Shown here piece by piece: positions 53,384 to 62,285 of a stretch of DNA of 64,000 bases. A model generated the notes under the pieces. It had not been told where the DNA came from. It saw only the letters and a program-made list of their open reading frames with translations, and made no database searches. Origin of the DNA: Poindextera sp963706385. Its GTDB lineage: Bacteria; Pseudomonadota; Alphaproteobacteria; Caulobacterales; Caulobacteraceae. The translations under genes were made by a program, and so were the position numbers. The number at the start of each line of letters is the position of its first letter. Positions within the stretch are counted from its first letter, which is position 1. The stretch covers positions 1,612,001 through 1,676,000 of the forward strand of contig OY970153.1 in the NCBI GenBank assembly GCA_963706385.1. The letters are read 5' to 3'.

Positions 53384-54757
53384 GTGGATCGCCGACAAAA
53401 CACCCTCGGCCCGAAGCGCCTGGCCCCGCGCGCGAGCTTGCTCGCCGCCGGCGCCTTGGCCGCCCTCGGCCTGATGTCCGCCGCGCCCGCCCGCGCCACG
53501 GCCACTCCCGGCGTCGCCGACGACGGCGAGGCCCGATCGATCGTGGTGCCCAAGGACAAGTCCGCCGCCTTCCACTTGGATTATCCGGCCAGCGAGATCG
53601 TGGTCGCCCAGCCGGACATGGTGCAGCTGGTGGCCACCACCGACCGCAGCTTCTACATCCGCGGCAAGGCGCTGGGGGTGACCAACCTGTTGATCTACGA
53701 CCGGCCCCACCATCTCGCCCAGGTCATCGACGTGCGGGTCGGCCACGACACCGAGGCGCTGCAGCAGGACCTGGCCCAGGCCTTGCCCGGCGAACACATC
53801 AAGGCCACCAACATGGCCGGGGGCATCCTGCTGACCGGGACCGCCTCGACCGCGGCCGCCGCGAACCGCGCCAAGGCGATCGCCGAAGACTACGCGCCTA
53901 AGGGAGTGTCGTCCTCGATGGTGATCGCCTCGGACCAGCAGGTGATGGTCGAGGTGCGGGTGATCGAAGCCAGCCGCACCTCGCTGAAGGATTTGGGCTT
54001 CAACATCAGCGCCCAGAGCAGCGACGGCAATTTCGGCTTCCAGTCCGGCTCCGCCAGCGGCCTGCAAAGCGGATTAACTCCGCAGGGGGTGCTCGGCGGC
54101 GTCGCCAAATGGGGCAACATCACGGTCAACGCCAAGCTCGCGGCCCTGGAAAACCAGGGCGTGGTGCGCACTCTGGCCAAGCCGAACCTGCTCGCCATGT
54201 CGGGCGAGGAGGCCAGTTTCCTGGCCGGCGGCGAGTTCCCCTATCCGGTTCCCAACGGGCTGAACAATGTCACCGTCGAGTTCCGCCAGTACGGCGTGAA
54301 GCTGAACGTCACCCCCGTGGTGCAGGACAATGGCGACATCCGTCTGAAGGTGGCGCCCGAGGTCAGCCAGCTCGACACCGCGCACAGCGTGACCATCGAC
54401 GGCTTCAGCCTGCCGGGCCTGTCGATCAGCCGCGCCTCGACCACGGTCGAGCTGCGCGACGGCCAGAGCTTCGCCATCGCCGGCCTGTTCCAGCGCGGCT
54501 ACACCAACGCCATCGGCCAGGTCCCGGGGCTGGCCAACCTGCCGGTGCTTGGCGCCCTGTTCCGCTCGAGCAACTGGCAGCACCAGCAGACCGAACTGGT
54601 GATCATCGTCACGCCGCGCCTGACCGCGCCGAGCGACCGCCTGGAGTCCCTGCCCAATCCGCTCGCCGCCAGCGCCGAGCCGAGCGCGATCGACCTGATC
54701 CTCATGGGGATGATCGACAAGGCGGTCGGACCGACCCCCACGACCCACAATCCATAA
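53384..54757 (+). CDS. cpaC: Flp pilus secretin CpaC/RcpA
   Basis: The product has 457 residues. A signal peptide (LLAAGALAALGLMSAAPARA) is followed by a pilus-secretin N domain with IVVPKDKSAAFHLDYPASEI, a BON-like region, and the secretin core: VMVEVRVIEASRTSLKDLGF, AALENQGVVRTLAKPNLLAM and LPVLGALFRSSNWQHQQTEL. It forms the outer-membrane channel of the Flp/Tad pilus. The frame opens at TTG 53357 inside the CpaB end, but GTG 53384 has GGAG nine bases upstream and directly precedes the signal peptide. Confidence 0.9.
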   Translation: MDRRQNTLGPKRLAPRASLLAAGALAALGLMSAAPARATATPGVADDGEARSIVVPKDKSAAFHLDYPASEIVVAQPDMVQLVATTDRSFYIRGKALGVTNLLIYDRPHHLAQVIDVRVGHDTEALQQDLAQALPGEHIKATNMAGGILLTGTASTAAAANRAKAIAEDYAPKGVSSSMVIASDQQVMVEVRVIEASRTSLKDLGFNISAQSSDGNFGFQSGSASGLQSGLTPQGVLGGVAKWGNITVNAKLAALENQGVVRTLAKPNLLAMSGEEASFLAGGEFPYPVPNGLNNVTVEFRQYGVKLNVTPVVQDNGDIRLKVAPEVSQLDTAHSVTIDGFSLPGLSISRASTTVELRDGQSFAIAGLFQRGYTNAIGQVPGLANLPVLGALFRSSNWQHQQTELVIIVTPRLTAPSDRLESLPNPLAASAEPSAIDLILMGMIDKAVGPTPTTHNP

Positions 54758-54770
54758 GAGCGCACGCCGC

Positions 54771-55940
54771 ATGACTTCCCAAACATTCGCCAAGCGCCAT
54801 GTCCTGGTCATCGGCCCGAAGCTCGCGCCGATCGCCGAGCAGGCGATGCCGGGCGCGGAGTTCGAGGTCGCGGCGCCCGACGCGATCGACACCGCGAGCC
54901 TTTTGCGCGGCGTCATCGATCTGGTCCTGATCGAGGCCGGCGCCGCCGACGCCGCGCGGCTGACCGCGGTTATCGGGACCTTGGCCCAGACCCCCTCGCC
55001 GCCCGCCGTGATCCTGGTGGGGGCCAACCTGCCCGCCGGCCTGGCCCGCGCGCTGTTCAAGCTGAAGCGATCGGACGTGCTCGACATGCCGCTGTCGCCG
55101 GGCGACTTGGCGCGCTGCGTGGCCAGCCTGTTCGCCGACGAGGCCCACGCCGGCGGCGCCCACCGTTCGCAATGCTGGAGCGTGATGAGCGCGGTCGGCG
55201 GATCGGGCGGCACGACCATCGCCATCGAGATGGCCACGACCCTGGCCAATCGGACCCTGGGCGCCCGGGTCGCTCTGTTCGACCTCAACCTGGCCGACGG
55301 GGCGGCGAGCGCCTATCTGGGCGCGGAGCCCAACATGCATCTGGCCGATGCTTCGGCCGCGCCCGAGCGGATCGACGCGGCGCTGCTGGACGCCTTTTCT
55401 CGGCGAGCGTCCGGCGGTTTCGATCTGTTCGCCTGTCCGCGGGATCCCTACGCCTTCGCCAAGGTGACGCCCGCCGCGGTCTGCCGTCTGCTGGAAGTGG
55501 GCTGCCAGGTCTACGACTGGCTGGTCATCGACCTGCCCCGTCATCGTCACAGCTGGACCATCGACGTGCTGGCGGGATCGGACGAGATTCTGGTGATCTC
55601 CGAACTGACCGTCCCGGCACTGCTGGCGGCGCGCGACCTGACCGCCGAGATCGAGACCGAGATCGACGCCGGGCGACATCCGCGCATCATCCTCAACCGC
55701 ATGGCCAGCCGCATGTTCGGTCCCGCGCCGTCCCGCGCCGAGGCGGAAAAAGCTCTTGGCCGCGCGGTCTCCGGAATGATCACGTCCGACTGGGAGGCCG
55801 CGGCCTGTTCGGCCAATCTGGGCGGGCCGATCAGCCAGCATCGGCCGCGCTCCAAGATCGTCAAGGATGTCTCGACTCTGGTCGAGGATCTCACCACCCG
55901 TCCGGCCCCGGGTCATGGACAAAACAAGAAGGTGGCGTGA
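54771..55940 (+). CDS. cpaE: Flp pilus localisation protein CpaE/TadZ
   Basis: This 389-residue protein has an N-terminal receiver-like domain (1-130) without phosphorylation motifs and a C-terminal ParA/MinD-like ATPase domain (140-389). The P-loop is GGSGGTT, lacking the usual KGG-x-GKT lysines, a deviation common in TadZ/CpaE. FDLNLADGAASAYLG and VIDLPRHRHSW follow. CpaE/TadZ marks the cell pole for pilus assembly. The stop overlaps the cpaF start by one base (TGATG). Confidence 0.9.
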   Translation: MTSQTFAKRHVLVIGPKLAPIAEQAMPGAEFEVAAPDAIDTASLLRGVIDLVLIEAGAADAARLTAVIGTLAQTPSPPAVILVGANLPAGLARALFKLKRSDVLDMPLSPGDLARCVASLFADEAHAGGAHRSQCWSVMSAVGGSGGTTIAIEMATTLANRTLGARVALFDLNLADGAASAYLGAEPNMHLADASAAPERIDAALLDAFSRRASGGFDLFACPRDPYAFAKVTPAAVCRLLEVGCQVYDWLVIDLPRHRHSWTIDVLAGSDEILVISELTVPALLAARDLTAEIETEIDAGRHPRIILNRMASRMFGPAPSRAEAEKALGRAVSGMITSDWEAAACSANLGGPISQHRPRSKIVKDVSTLVEDLTTRPAPGHGQNKKVA

Positions 55941-57365
55941 TGAGCCGATTCAGCGGCCGCTCGACCCCCATGTCGCCGCCCGCGGCGCCGACTCCCGCGA
56001 CCGCTCCCGAGCCAGCCTCCGCGCCAGCCCCCATTCCAGGCCTGGCCGCCTTGGCCAAGGAGCCCGCGCCCGAGGCCAGCTATTTCCGCGAAGACGGGCT
56101 GTTGGACGCGCGGCTGAAGCTGCACGCCCGACTGATCGACGAGATCGACCTGTCCAAGCTGGACAAGTTGGAAGACAAGGAGATGCGCCGCCAGGTCCGC
56201 GGCTTGGTGGCCGATTTCGCCCGCGAGGAGCGGCTGCCGCTGAACGGCGTCGAGATCGAGCAGCTCGGCGTCTCGGTGTTCGACGAGATGGTCGGCTTGG
56301 GCCCGATCGAGCCGCTGCTGCAGGACGACACCATCGCCGACATCCTGATCAACGGCCCGTTCAAGGTTTTCATCGAACGCCACGGCGAGTTGGAGCTGAC
56401 CCCTGTCCGGTTCAAGGACAACGACCACCTCCTGCGCATCGTCAATCGCATCGTCGCGGGCGTCGGGCGTCGGATCGACGAGTTCGAGCCCGATGGTCGA
56501 CGCGCGCCTGGCCGACGGCAGCCGGGTGAACGCCGCCATCTTTCCGATCGCCATCGACGGCGCGGCGGTCTCGATCCGGAAGTTCTCCAAGAAACCCTAT
56601 GACCTGCAACGACTGGTCAGCGTGGGGGCCATGCCGACCTGCGTCGCCGAGTTCCTGCACGGCGCGGTGCGCTCGCGCGTCTCGACGGTGATTTCGGGCG
56701 GCACCGGTTCGGGCAAGACCACCCTGCTCAACGCGCTATCCGGCGCGATCGACCACAAGGAGCGACTGATCACCATCGAGGACGCCGCCGAGCTGCAGCT
56801 TCAGCAGCCGCACGTGGTGCGCATGGAGACCCGGCCGCCGAACATCGAGGGCAAGGGCGAGATCCGCCAGCGCGAGCTGGTCAAGAACGCCCTGCGCATG
56901 CGGCCCGACCGGGTGATCCTGGGCGAGGTGCGCGGCGAGGAGGCCTTCGACATGCTGCAGGCGATGAACACCGGCCACGAAGGCTCGATGGCCACCATCC
57001 ACTCCAACACGCCGCGCGATGCGATCACCCGCCTGGAGCAGATGGTCGCCATGTCGGGCATGCGCCTGCCGCCGGAATCCATCCGCGGCCAGATCGCCTC
57101 GGCGGTCGCGCTGATCGTCCAGGTGATGCGCCTGTCCGACGGCAAGCGACGGGTGACCAGCGTGACCGAGATCACCGGCATGGAGGGCAATGTCGTCCAG
57201 ATGCAGGAGATCTTCGGATTCCACCGCACCCACACCGAAGCCGACGGCACGGTGCAGGGCGAGTTCCGCGCCACCGGCCTGCGGCCGAAATGCATGGACG
57301 AGATGATCCGGCGGGGCATCCAATACGACGCCGCCAATTTCGATCCTCAGCGCCCTTTGACCTGA
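55940..57365 (+). pseudogene. cpaF: Flp pilus ATPase CpaF/TadA, interrupted by a one-base insertion
   Basis: Two frames make one secretion ATPase of about 474 residues. The first (55940-56482) encodes the N-terminal domain to GVGRRIDE; the second, from 56484, continues SSPMVDARLADGSRVNA. Dropping one T of the TT at 56483-56484 restores the conserved RRIDESSPMVDARL junction exactly. The rest is complete: Walker A GGTGSGKT (about 253-260), RMRPDRVILGEVRGEEAFDM and the histidine box GHEGSMATIHSN. CpaF powers Flp pilus polymerisation. It is either a sequencing error or a real inactivating mutation. Confidence 0.88.
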
Positions 57366-57377
57366 GGCGGATGCATC

Positions 57378-58337
57378 ATGCAGCTAGACGCCTCGCTGGC
57401 CTTCTACGTCCTGATCTTCGCGGCGGTGTTCTCGGCCGCCCAGGCGATATGGGGCCTGGTCACGGTCGGGCGCGCGCGGCGCACGGTGAACCAACGCCTG
57501 AAGCTCGCCGAACGCGGCCTGGGCGTCGCCAATGTGGTGATCGAGCTTCGCAAGCAGCGGGGACTGAGCGCGACCGGCGAACGGATCCTTCGCTTGACCT
57601 GGCTGTCGGACCTGATCGTCCGCTCGGGCGTGGTGTTCCGGCCGCGTCAGTGGATCGCGATCGCGGGCGGTCTCGGAGCGGGGGTGGGTCTCGCGATCGC
57701 CATCGTCACCCGCCAGGTGATGTTCCCGGCCGCGGCCGGGATCGGCGTGGCGGTGTTCGCGCCGCTGATCTATCTGAAGATCAAGGCCGGGCGGCGCGGC
57801 AAGCTGCTCAGCCAGCAGCTGCCGGACGCGCTGGACGTGATCGTCCGCAGCCTGGAGGCCGGCCACCCGGTGCCGACGGCGATTTCCCTGGTCGGACGCG
57901 AAATGGTCGATCCGATCGGCTCCGAGTTCGGCATGGTGGCCGACGAGATCGCCTTCGGCTCCACCCTGGAGCTGGCCGTCGCCCACCTGGCCGAACGCTG
58001 CCGCCACCCCGACATCGATCTGTTCGCCGCCACCATTCGCCTGCAGGATCGTTCCGGCGGCAACCTGACCGGCCTTCTGAAGATGAACGCCCACACCGTA
58101 CGCGAGCGGCACAAGCTGCGCCTGAAGATCAAGGCCGCTTCGTCCGAGGGCCGGGTGTCGGCGACCATCCTGACCTCGGCCCCGTTCGTGGTGTTCGGCA
58201 TCCTGCAATTGCTCAGCCCGCACTACTACGGCGACGTGATCCATGTGAAGGCGATCAAGGTCGGCCTGACGGCGTTGGGTACGTGGATGCTGCTCGGCAA
58301 TCTGGTCATGCGGCGCATGATCGATATGAGGATCTGA
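57378..58337 (+). CDS. tadB: Flp pilus inner-membrane protein TadB
   Basis: The product is 319 residues. It is a type II secretion F-domain protein with N-terminal helices (FYVLIFAAVFSAAQAIWGLV), two further helices near 95-135, the cytoplasmic F domain (QQLPDALDVIVRSLEAGHPV, IRLQDRSGGNLTGLLKMNAH) and two C-terminal helices. TadB and TadC form the pilus platform in the inner membrane. It starts 13 bases after cpaF. Confidence 0.92.
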   Translation: MQLDASLAFYVLIFAAVFSAAQAIWGLVTVGRARRTVNQRLKLAERGLGVANVVIELRKQRGLSATGERILRLTWLSDLIVRSGVVFRPRQWIAIAGGLGAGVGLAIAIVTRQVMFPAAAGIGVAVFAPLIYLKIKAGRRGKLLSQQLPDALDVIVRSLEAGHPVPTAISLVGREMVDPIGSEFGMVADEIAFGSTLELAVAHLAERCRHPDIDLFAATIRLQDRSGGNLTGLLKMNAHTVRERHKLRLKIKAASSEGRVSATILTSAPFVVFGILQLLSPHYYGDVIHVKAIKVGLTALGTWMLLGNLVMRRMIDMRI

Positions 58338-58344
58338 GGCGGCC

Positions 58345-59271
58345 ATGCCCGGTTTTTCGATCTCGACGATCCTGACCTTCGCCGCCCTGCTGATGATCGG
58401 CGTGGGCGTGCTGGGGCTCGGTTCGGTGCTGCTGAACAGCGCCACGGCTGGATTCAAGCGGCGCGAGCGCCTGTCCGGCGAGGTCGGCGCGAGCCGATCG
58501 AGCCCGTTCTCCCAATTGACCGACCGCATTCGCCGGCTGGGCGGCCATGCCGAAGCCCAGGACCCCAACCAAGCTTCGGCGCTGCGCGTCAAGCTGAACC
58601 GGGCCGGTTTTTCCAGCCGCGACGCGGTCGCCTACTATCTCGGGGTGCGCTCGATCCTTCTGGTGATCGCGACAATCGCCACCCTGATGCTGGTGCCGAT
58701 GGCGATCAGCAAGTCCGGCGGCGGCGGGTCGCTGGCGTTGGCGGGCCTCTTGGCCGGCGTCGCGGTGCTCGGCCCCGACCAATTTCTGCGCTCGCGCCAG
58801 ACCGCGCGGGAGCGGGAGTACCGCGACGGCTTTCCGGATTTGCTGGATCTCATGGTGGCCTCGGTCGAGGCCGGACTCAGCCTGGACGCCGCGGTCAGCC
58901 GGATCACCGAGGAGTTGGTCGGGCGCTACCCGAACCTGGCCGAGAATCTCTATTTGATGACCCTGGAGTTCCGCGCCGGCCAGGCGCGCAAGGACGCCTG
59001 GGCCCGCTTTGCCGACCGCCTGGGAATCGACGAGGCGCGATCCTTCGCGACCATGTTGCGCCAGGCCGAGGAGATGGGCACCAGCATGGGCGAGACCTTG
59101 TCGGTGTTCTCCGACGACATGCGCCAGAAGCGGATGTTGCGCGCCGAGGAAAAGGCGCTGGCCCTGCCGGCCAAGATGATGATCCCTCTGATCCTGTTCA
59201 TCTTTCCCTGCCTGATCGGGGTCTTGATGCTGCCGGCCGGGGTCAAGATCTCCCAAGCCTTCCATCACTGA
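58345..59271 (+). CDS. tadC: Flp pilus inner-membrane protein TadC
   Basis: The protein has 308 residues and the same type II secretion F-domain layout as TadB. The F domain carries YRDGFPDLLDLMVASVEAGL and FATMLRQAEEMGTSMGETL, and the last helix is MMIPLILFIFPCLIGVLMLP. It pairs with TadB in the pilus platform. It starts 8 bases after the TadB stop. It is the last visible pilus gene; cpaA, cpaD and a pilin gene are missing from this cluster. Confidence 0.92.
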   Translation: MPGFSISTILTFAALLMIGVGVLGLGSVLLNSATAGFKRRERLSGEVGASRSSPFSQLTDRIRRLGGHAEAQDPNQASALRVKLNRAGFSSRDAVAYYLGVRSILLVIATIATLMLVPMAISKSGGGGSLALAGLLAGVAVLGPDQFLRSRQTAREREYRDGFPDLLDLMVASVEAGLSLDAAVSRITEELVGRYPNLAENLYLMTLEFRAGQARKDAWARFADRLGIDEARSFATMLRQAEEMGTSMGETLSVFSDDMRQKRMLRAEEKALALPAKMMIPLILFIFPCLIGVLMLPAGVKISQAFHH

Positions 59272-59321
59272 TCGCCTTCGGTCGGCGCATCGAGCCTTCC
59301 GGCGGCGCGGGCGGATGGGGC

Positions 59322-59456
59322 CTAATGGAGGAAGGTGACGTGGGTCGCGCAACCGCCGCCGCTGGACCGGTTGTTCGCCGTCCCATTGCAGCCGAGCGTG
59401 CCGCACCCCGCCAGTGTAAGGGCGGCGAGCGCCGCCAGGATCAGTTTTCCGCTCAT
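59322..59456 (-). CDS. Small lipoprotein, 44 residues
   Basis: A 44-residue frame starts at ATG 59456 with a typical lipoprotein signal (KLILAALAALTLAGC, lipobox LAGC, Cys18). The mature part is only about 27 residues, rich in Gly, Asn and Cys (GCNGTANNRSSGGGC) with no known domain. It converges on tadC. It is short, but the signal is convincing. Its function is unknown. Confidence 0.6.
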   Translation of the reverse strand: MSGKLILAALAALTLAGCGTLGCNGTANNRSSGGGCATHVTFLH

Positions 59457-59604
59457 GCCTGTCCCCGCGGTTTGAAGCGTCGGGCAAAGTCCCACGCCCC
59501 CCGACCGGCGGCAAGCCGCCCCGCGGCGGCCTTCGCGCGATCCGCCTTGATGGCGCCGGCGCGGCGCGTCAAAATCGCCAGTCCACGTCCGTGGGAGCAC
59601 GCCC

Positions 59605-60039
59605 ATGAAATCCGTCAGCCTCACCGCCGCGACCGTTCTCGCCCTCACCGCGATCCTGAGCCCCGTCGCGGCCCGCGCCGGCGGGTTGTGCGACCAGTTG
59701 GGCGAAGCGGTGGAGCTGGCCAAGACCGGATTCGGTCCGGTCGAGGGCGAGCCCTTGTCGAGCAACGACAGTCAATATTGGCGTTCAACCATCCAGCTCT
59801 CGGCCGGCGACAACTGCGCGATCGAGGGACACCGCATCCTGTCCTGCTCGTGGGAGCCTTCGACCGCGGGCGACTTGAACAAGATGGTGGCCTCGGTGGC
59901 GGCCTGCTTTCCGCGCGCCCAACGCGATGTGATCGCGACGGACGACGGCGGTCCGCCGCAGATCAGCTTCAAGCTTGGCCAGGCGAGCATCGAGATTGGC
60001 CTGACCGCCGACGTGCTGTCGCTCAACGTCGGGCCGTAG
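59605..60039 (+). CDS. Hypothetical exported protein
   Basis: The product is 144 residues with a clear signal peptide (VSLTAATVLALTAILSPVAARA, cleavage near residue 25). The mature part contains four cysteines, in GGLCDQLG, DNCAIEGHRILSCSWEPS and AACFPRA, which suggests two disulfides in the periplasm. No family is recognised. It converges on the alpha/beta hydrolase gene, whose stop overlaps its end by 17 bases. Confidence 0.7.
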   Translation: MKSVSLTAATVLALTAILSPVAARAGGLCDQLGEAVELAKTGFGPVEGEPLSSNDSQYWRSTIQLSAGDNCAIEGHRILSCSWEPSTAGDLNKMVASVAACFPRAQRDVIATDDGGPPQISFKLGQASIEIGLTADVLSLNVGP

Positions 60040-60853
60040 GCGGCGCGCTCGGGCCGCCTTCGTTCAGGAAGCCGATCATCGCCGGCAGGGCCGCGCGGTC
60101 CTGCAGCATGAACAGGTGCCCGCCGTCGAAGAACCGCAACCGCGCGCCGGGAATGCGGGCCGCCATGCGCTCCTGGGTCTCGGGCAGGGCGATGCCGTCG
60201 TAACGCCCGCCGGCGATCAATGTCGGGCAGGCGATCTGGGCCAGCCGATCCCAGGTGTCATGGCCGGCGCGGGCCTCGAGCTGACGATGGGCGCCGGCCG
60301 CATGGCCCGGTTCATCCTTATACGGATCGACCGATCCGAACGCCACCATCTGGGCGTGGACCTCGCGGTGAGCCTCGGCCCACGCGGCGTCGTGGCGCGT
60401 GTCGGAGATCGGGATCAGGTGGCGCGCGCGCGCCTCGCCCTTCAGGTGCTCGATCTGGTGGAACGGATAGGAAGCCCCGCCCGCCCCGCCGGGCGAGGTG
60501 CAGGCCAGCACCAGCCGGCTGACCCGATCGGGATGACGCAGGACCAGTTCCTGGGCCACCATGCCGCCGAACGAGACCCCGACCACCCCGGCGCGGGTCC
60601 AGCCGATCGCGTCCATCAAGCCCGCCGCGTCGTCGCCGTAGTCGGCCATCGAATAGGGGGTGTCCGGCTTGCCGGAGCGGCCCAGGCCGCGCTGGTCGTA
60701 GGCCAGAACGTCGAACGCCTTGGCCAGCGGCCCGTCGAACACATTGGGCTTGTGGCGCAGGTCCGCGCCGGTGCCGGAGATGAACAGCAGCGGCTCGCCC
60801 GCGCCCCGCCGCTCCCAGTAGAGATCGAGACCGTTGACGCGGGCGAAGGGCAT
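60023..60853 (-). CDS. Alpha/beta hydrolase
   Basis: The protein is 276 residues. SGTGADLRHKPNVF carries the oxyanion region, Ser94 in G-V-S-F-G-G is the nucleophile, and His246 in GGHLFML completes the triad with a later acidic residue. YDQRGLGRSGKP follows the usual strand. Esterases, lactonases and enol-lactone hydrolases share this form. It follows the beta-lactamase-like esterase by 12 bases and is likely cotranscribed with it. Confidence 0.9.
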   Translation of the reverse strand: MPFARVNGLDLYWERRGAGEPLLFISGTGADLRHKPNVFDGPLAKAFDVLAYDQRGLGRSGKPDTPYSMADYGDDAAGLMDAIGWTRAGVVGVSFGGMVAQELVLRHPDRVSRLVLACTSPGGAGGASYPFHQIEHLKGEARARHLIPISDTRHDAAWAEAHREVHAQMVAFGSVDPYKDEPGHAAGAHRQLEARAGHDTWDRLAQIACPTLIAGGRYDGIALPETQERMAARIPGARLRFFDGGHLFMLQDRAALPAMIGFLNEGGPSAPPTARR

Positions 60854-60865
60854 GGCGGCGACCGG

Positions 60866-62008
60866 TTAGGCGTAGACCGCCCGCTCGAACGCCGAGAAGG
60901 TCTCCAGCGCCCCGGGGTCGGCGAAGGGCAGCAGCTGCATCAGGATCACTCCGGCCGCGCCCGCCGCGGGATCGAGCCAATAATAGCAGTTGCTGAGGCC
61001 CGCCCAGGCGCCGGCGCCGGCGCCGCGCCCGTCGGGGCCCGGGGTCTGATTGAGCAGCAGGCCCAGGCTCCAGCGCTTGGTCACGCCGGGCATGGGCTCG
61101 AAGTCGTTGGTGAAGGCCGGATTCGACGAAACCAGCACGCCGCAATCCAGATCGCCGACCTGGTTGGTGGTCAGGAGCGCGCCGCTCTCGGGGCTCAGTA
61201 TCCGCCCGTGCGGCCCCGCCCCGCCGGCCAGCAGCGCCTTGAGGAAGGCGAGATAGTCGCTCGCGGTCGAATAGAGTCCCCCGCCGCCCATCATCGGATT
61301 CGGCGGCGGCGGCAGGGGGAACGAGAACGGCGTCAGAGCTCCGTCCGGCGCCCGCGCGTGCATCGGCGCCTGGCGACCGACCTGGTCGGGCGAGAGGGCG
61401 AAGGTGGTGTCCATCATGCCCAGGGGCTCGAACACATGCTGCTTCAGATAGGCGTCCAGGCCCTGGCCACTGACCGCCTCGACGACCTGGCCCACCAGGT
61501 CGGTGCTGATCCCGTATTGCCAGCGCTCGCCCGCATCGAACAGCCGCGGCAGCTTCATGGCGTCATCGAAGCCCAGGCCGGCCCGTTCGGCGTAGCGCGC
61601 CAGATCGGGGCTCATGAACACATAGCCGAAGCCGGAGGTGTGGGTCAGCAGATGGCGCAGGGTGACCGGCCGCCGCGCGGCCCGCAGCCGCGGCGCGCCC
61701 GCCGCGTCGAACCCCTCGAGTATCGGAACCTCGTTGATCGCCGGCACGAACGCCGAGGCGTCCTGGTCCAGCGACAACCGCCCCTGTTCCACCAGCTGCA
61801 GGGCGCCGATCGAGGTCAGCGCCTTGGTCATCGAGGCGATCCAGAACAGGGTGTCGGCGGTCATCGGCCGCGGATCGGCCACGCCCCTCTGGCCGAAGGC
61901 GCCGTGATACTCGCCGCCGTCCGGCAGACGCGCCGCCGCCACCAGACCCGGCGCGGCGCCCTTCGCCTGGGCCGCGCGCAAGGCCTTGTCGATCGCGCCA
62001 GCCGACAT
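60866..62008 (-). CDS. Serine hydrolase, beta-lactamase/esterase EstB family
   Basis: This beta-lactamase-fold protein has 380 residues. The S-x-x-K motif is Ser59-Met-Thr-Lys62, and Tyr165 in W-Q-Y-G-I-S is the class C-type tyrosine. There is no signal peptide, which favours an EstB-like intracellular esterase over a true beta-lactamase. The start is ATG 62008 with GGGAGGGG upstream; the open frame back to 62359 reads through a repeat. It heads a two-gene unit with the hydrolase. Confidence 0.88.
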   Translation of the reverse strand: MSAGAIDKALRAAQAKGAAPGLVAAARLPDGGEYHGAFGQRGVADPRPMTADTLFWIASMTKALTSIGALQLVEQGRLSLDQDASAFVPAINEVPILEGFDAAGAPRLRAARRPVTLRHLLTHTSGFGYVFMSPDLARYAERAGLGFDDAMKLPRLFDAGERWQYGISTDLVGQVVEAVSGQGLDAYLKQHVFEPLGMMDTTFALSPDQVGRQAPMHARAPDGALTPFSFPLPPPPNPMMGGGGLYSTASDYLAFLKALLAGGAGPHGRILSPESGALLTTNQVGDLDCGVLVSSNPAFTNDFEPMPGVTKRWSLGLLLNQTPGPDGRGAGAGAWAGLSNCYYWLDPAAGAAGVILMQLLPFADPGALETFSAFERAVYA

Positions 62009-62141
62009 GCCGCCCCTCCCGATCCGTATCCTCGCCGTTCTGCATGAGCCAAGGCGCGGGGCTTCGCAACCCGGATCGACGGGACCTATGACCGCGATGT
62101 GAAATCGACGGGGTGGCGAAAACCCGCGCTCTGCCGCACGA

Positions 62142-62256
62142 TAGAGCACGATGCGATCAGGCGGAATCGCCTGATCGTTGAATCGTGCTCTAAATTCAAA
62201 AGCTTGAGCGCGTTCTGATCGCAAAACCGGGTCCACTTTTGCGGAACGCGCTCTAG
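62142..62256. repeat. 115-bp composite palindromic repeat (modules A+B), second copy
   Basis: The block is identical base for base to 30643-30757. Module A spans 62142-62192 and module B 62206-62253. It fills most of the gap between the divergent serine hydrolase and CoA-transferase genes, 31 bases upstream of the latter's start. Two strong stems are expected in RNA from either strand. Confidence 0.9.
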
Positions 62257-62285
62257 TCGCAACGATAAAGGGTGGAGGAAGGCCG

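Noticed and set aside
55192..55215. Missing Walker A lysines in CpaE as an inactivating mutation
   Set aside because: Deviant P-loops are common in the TadZ/CpaE family, so this is not unusual.
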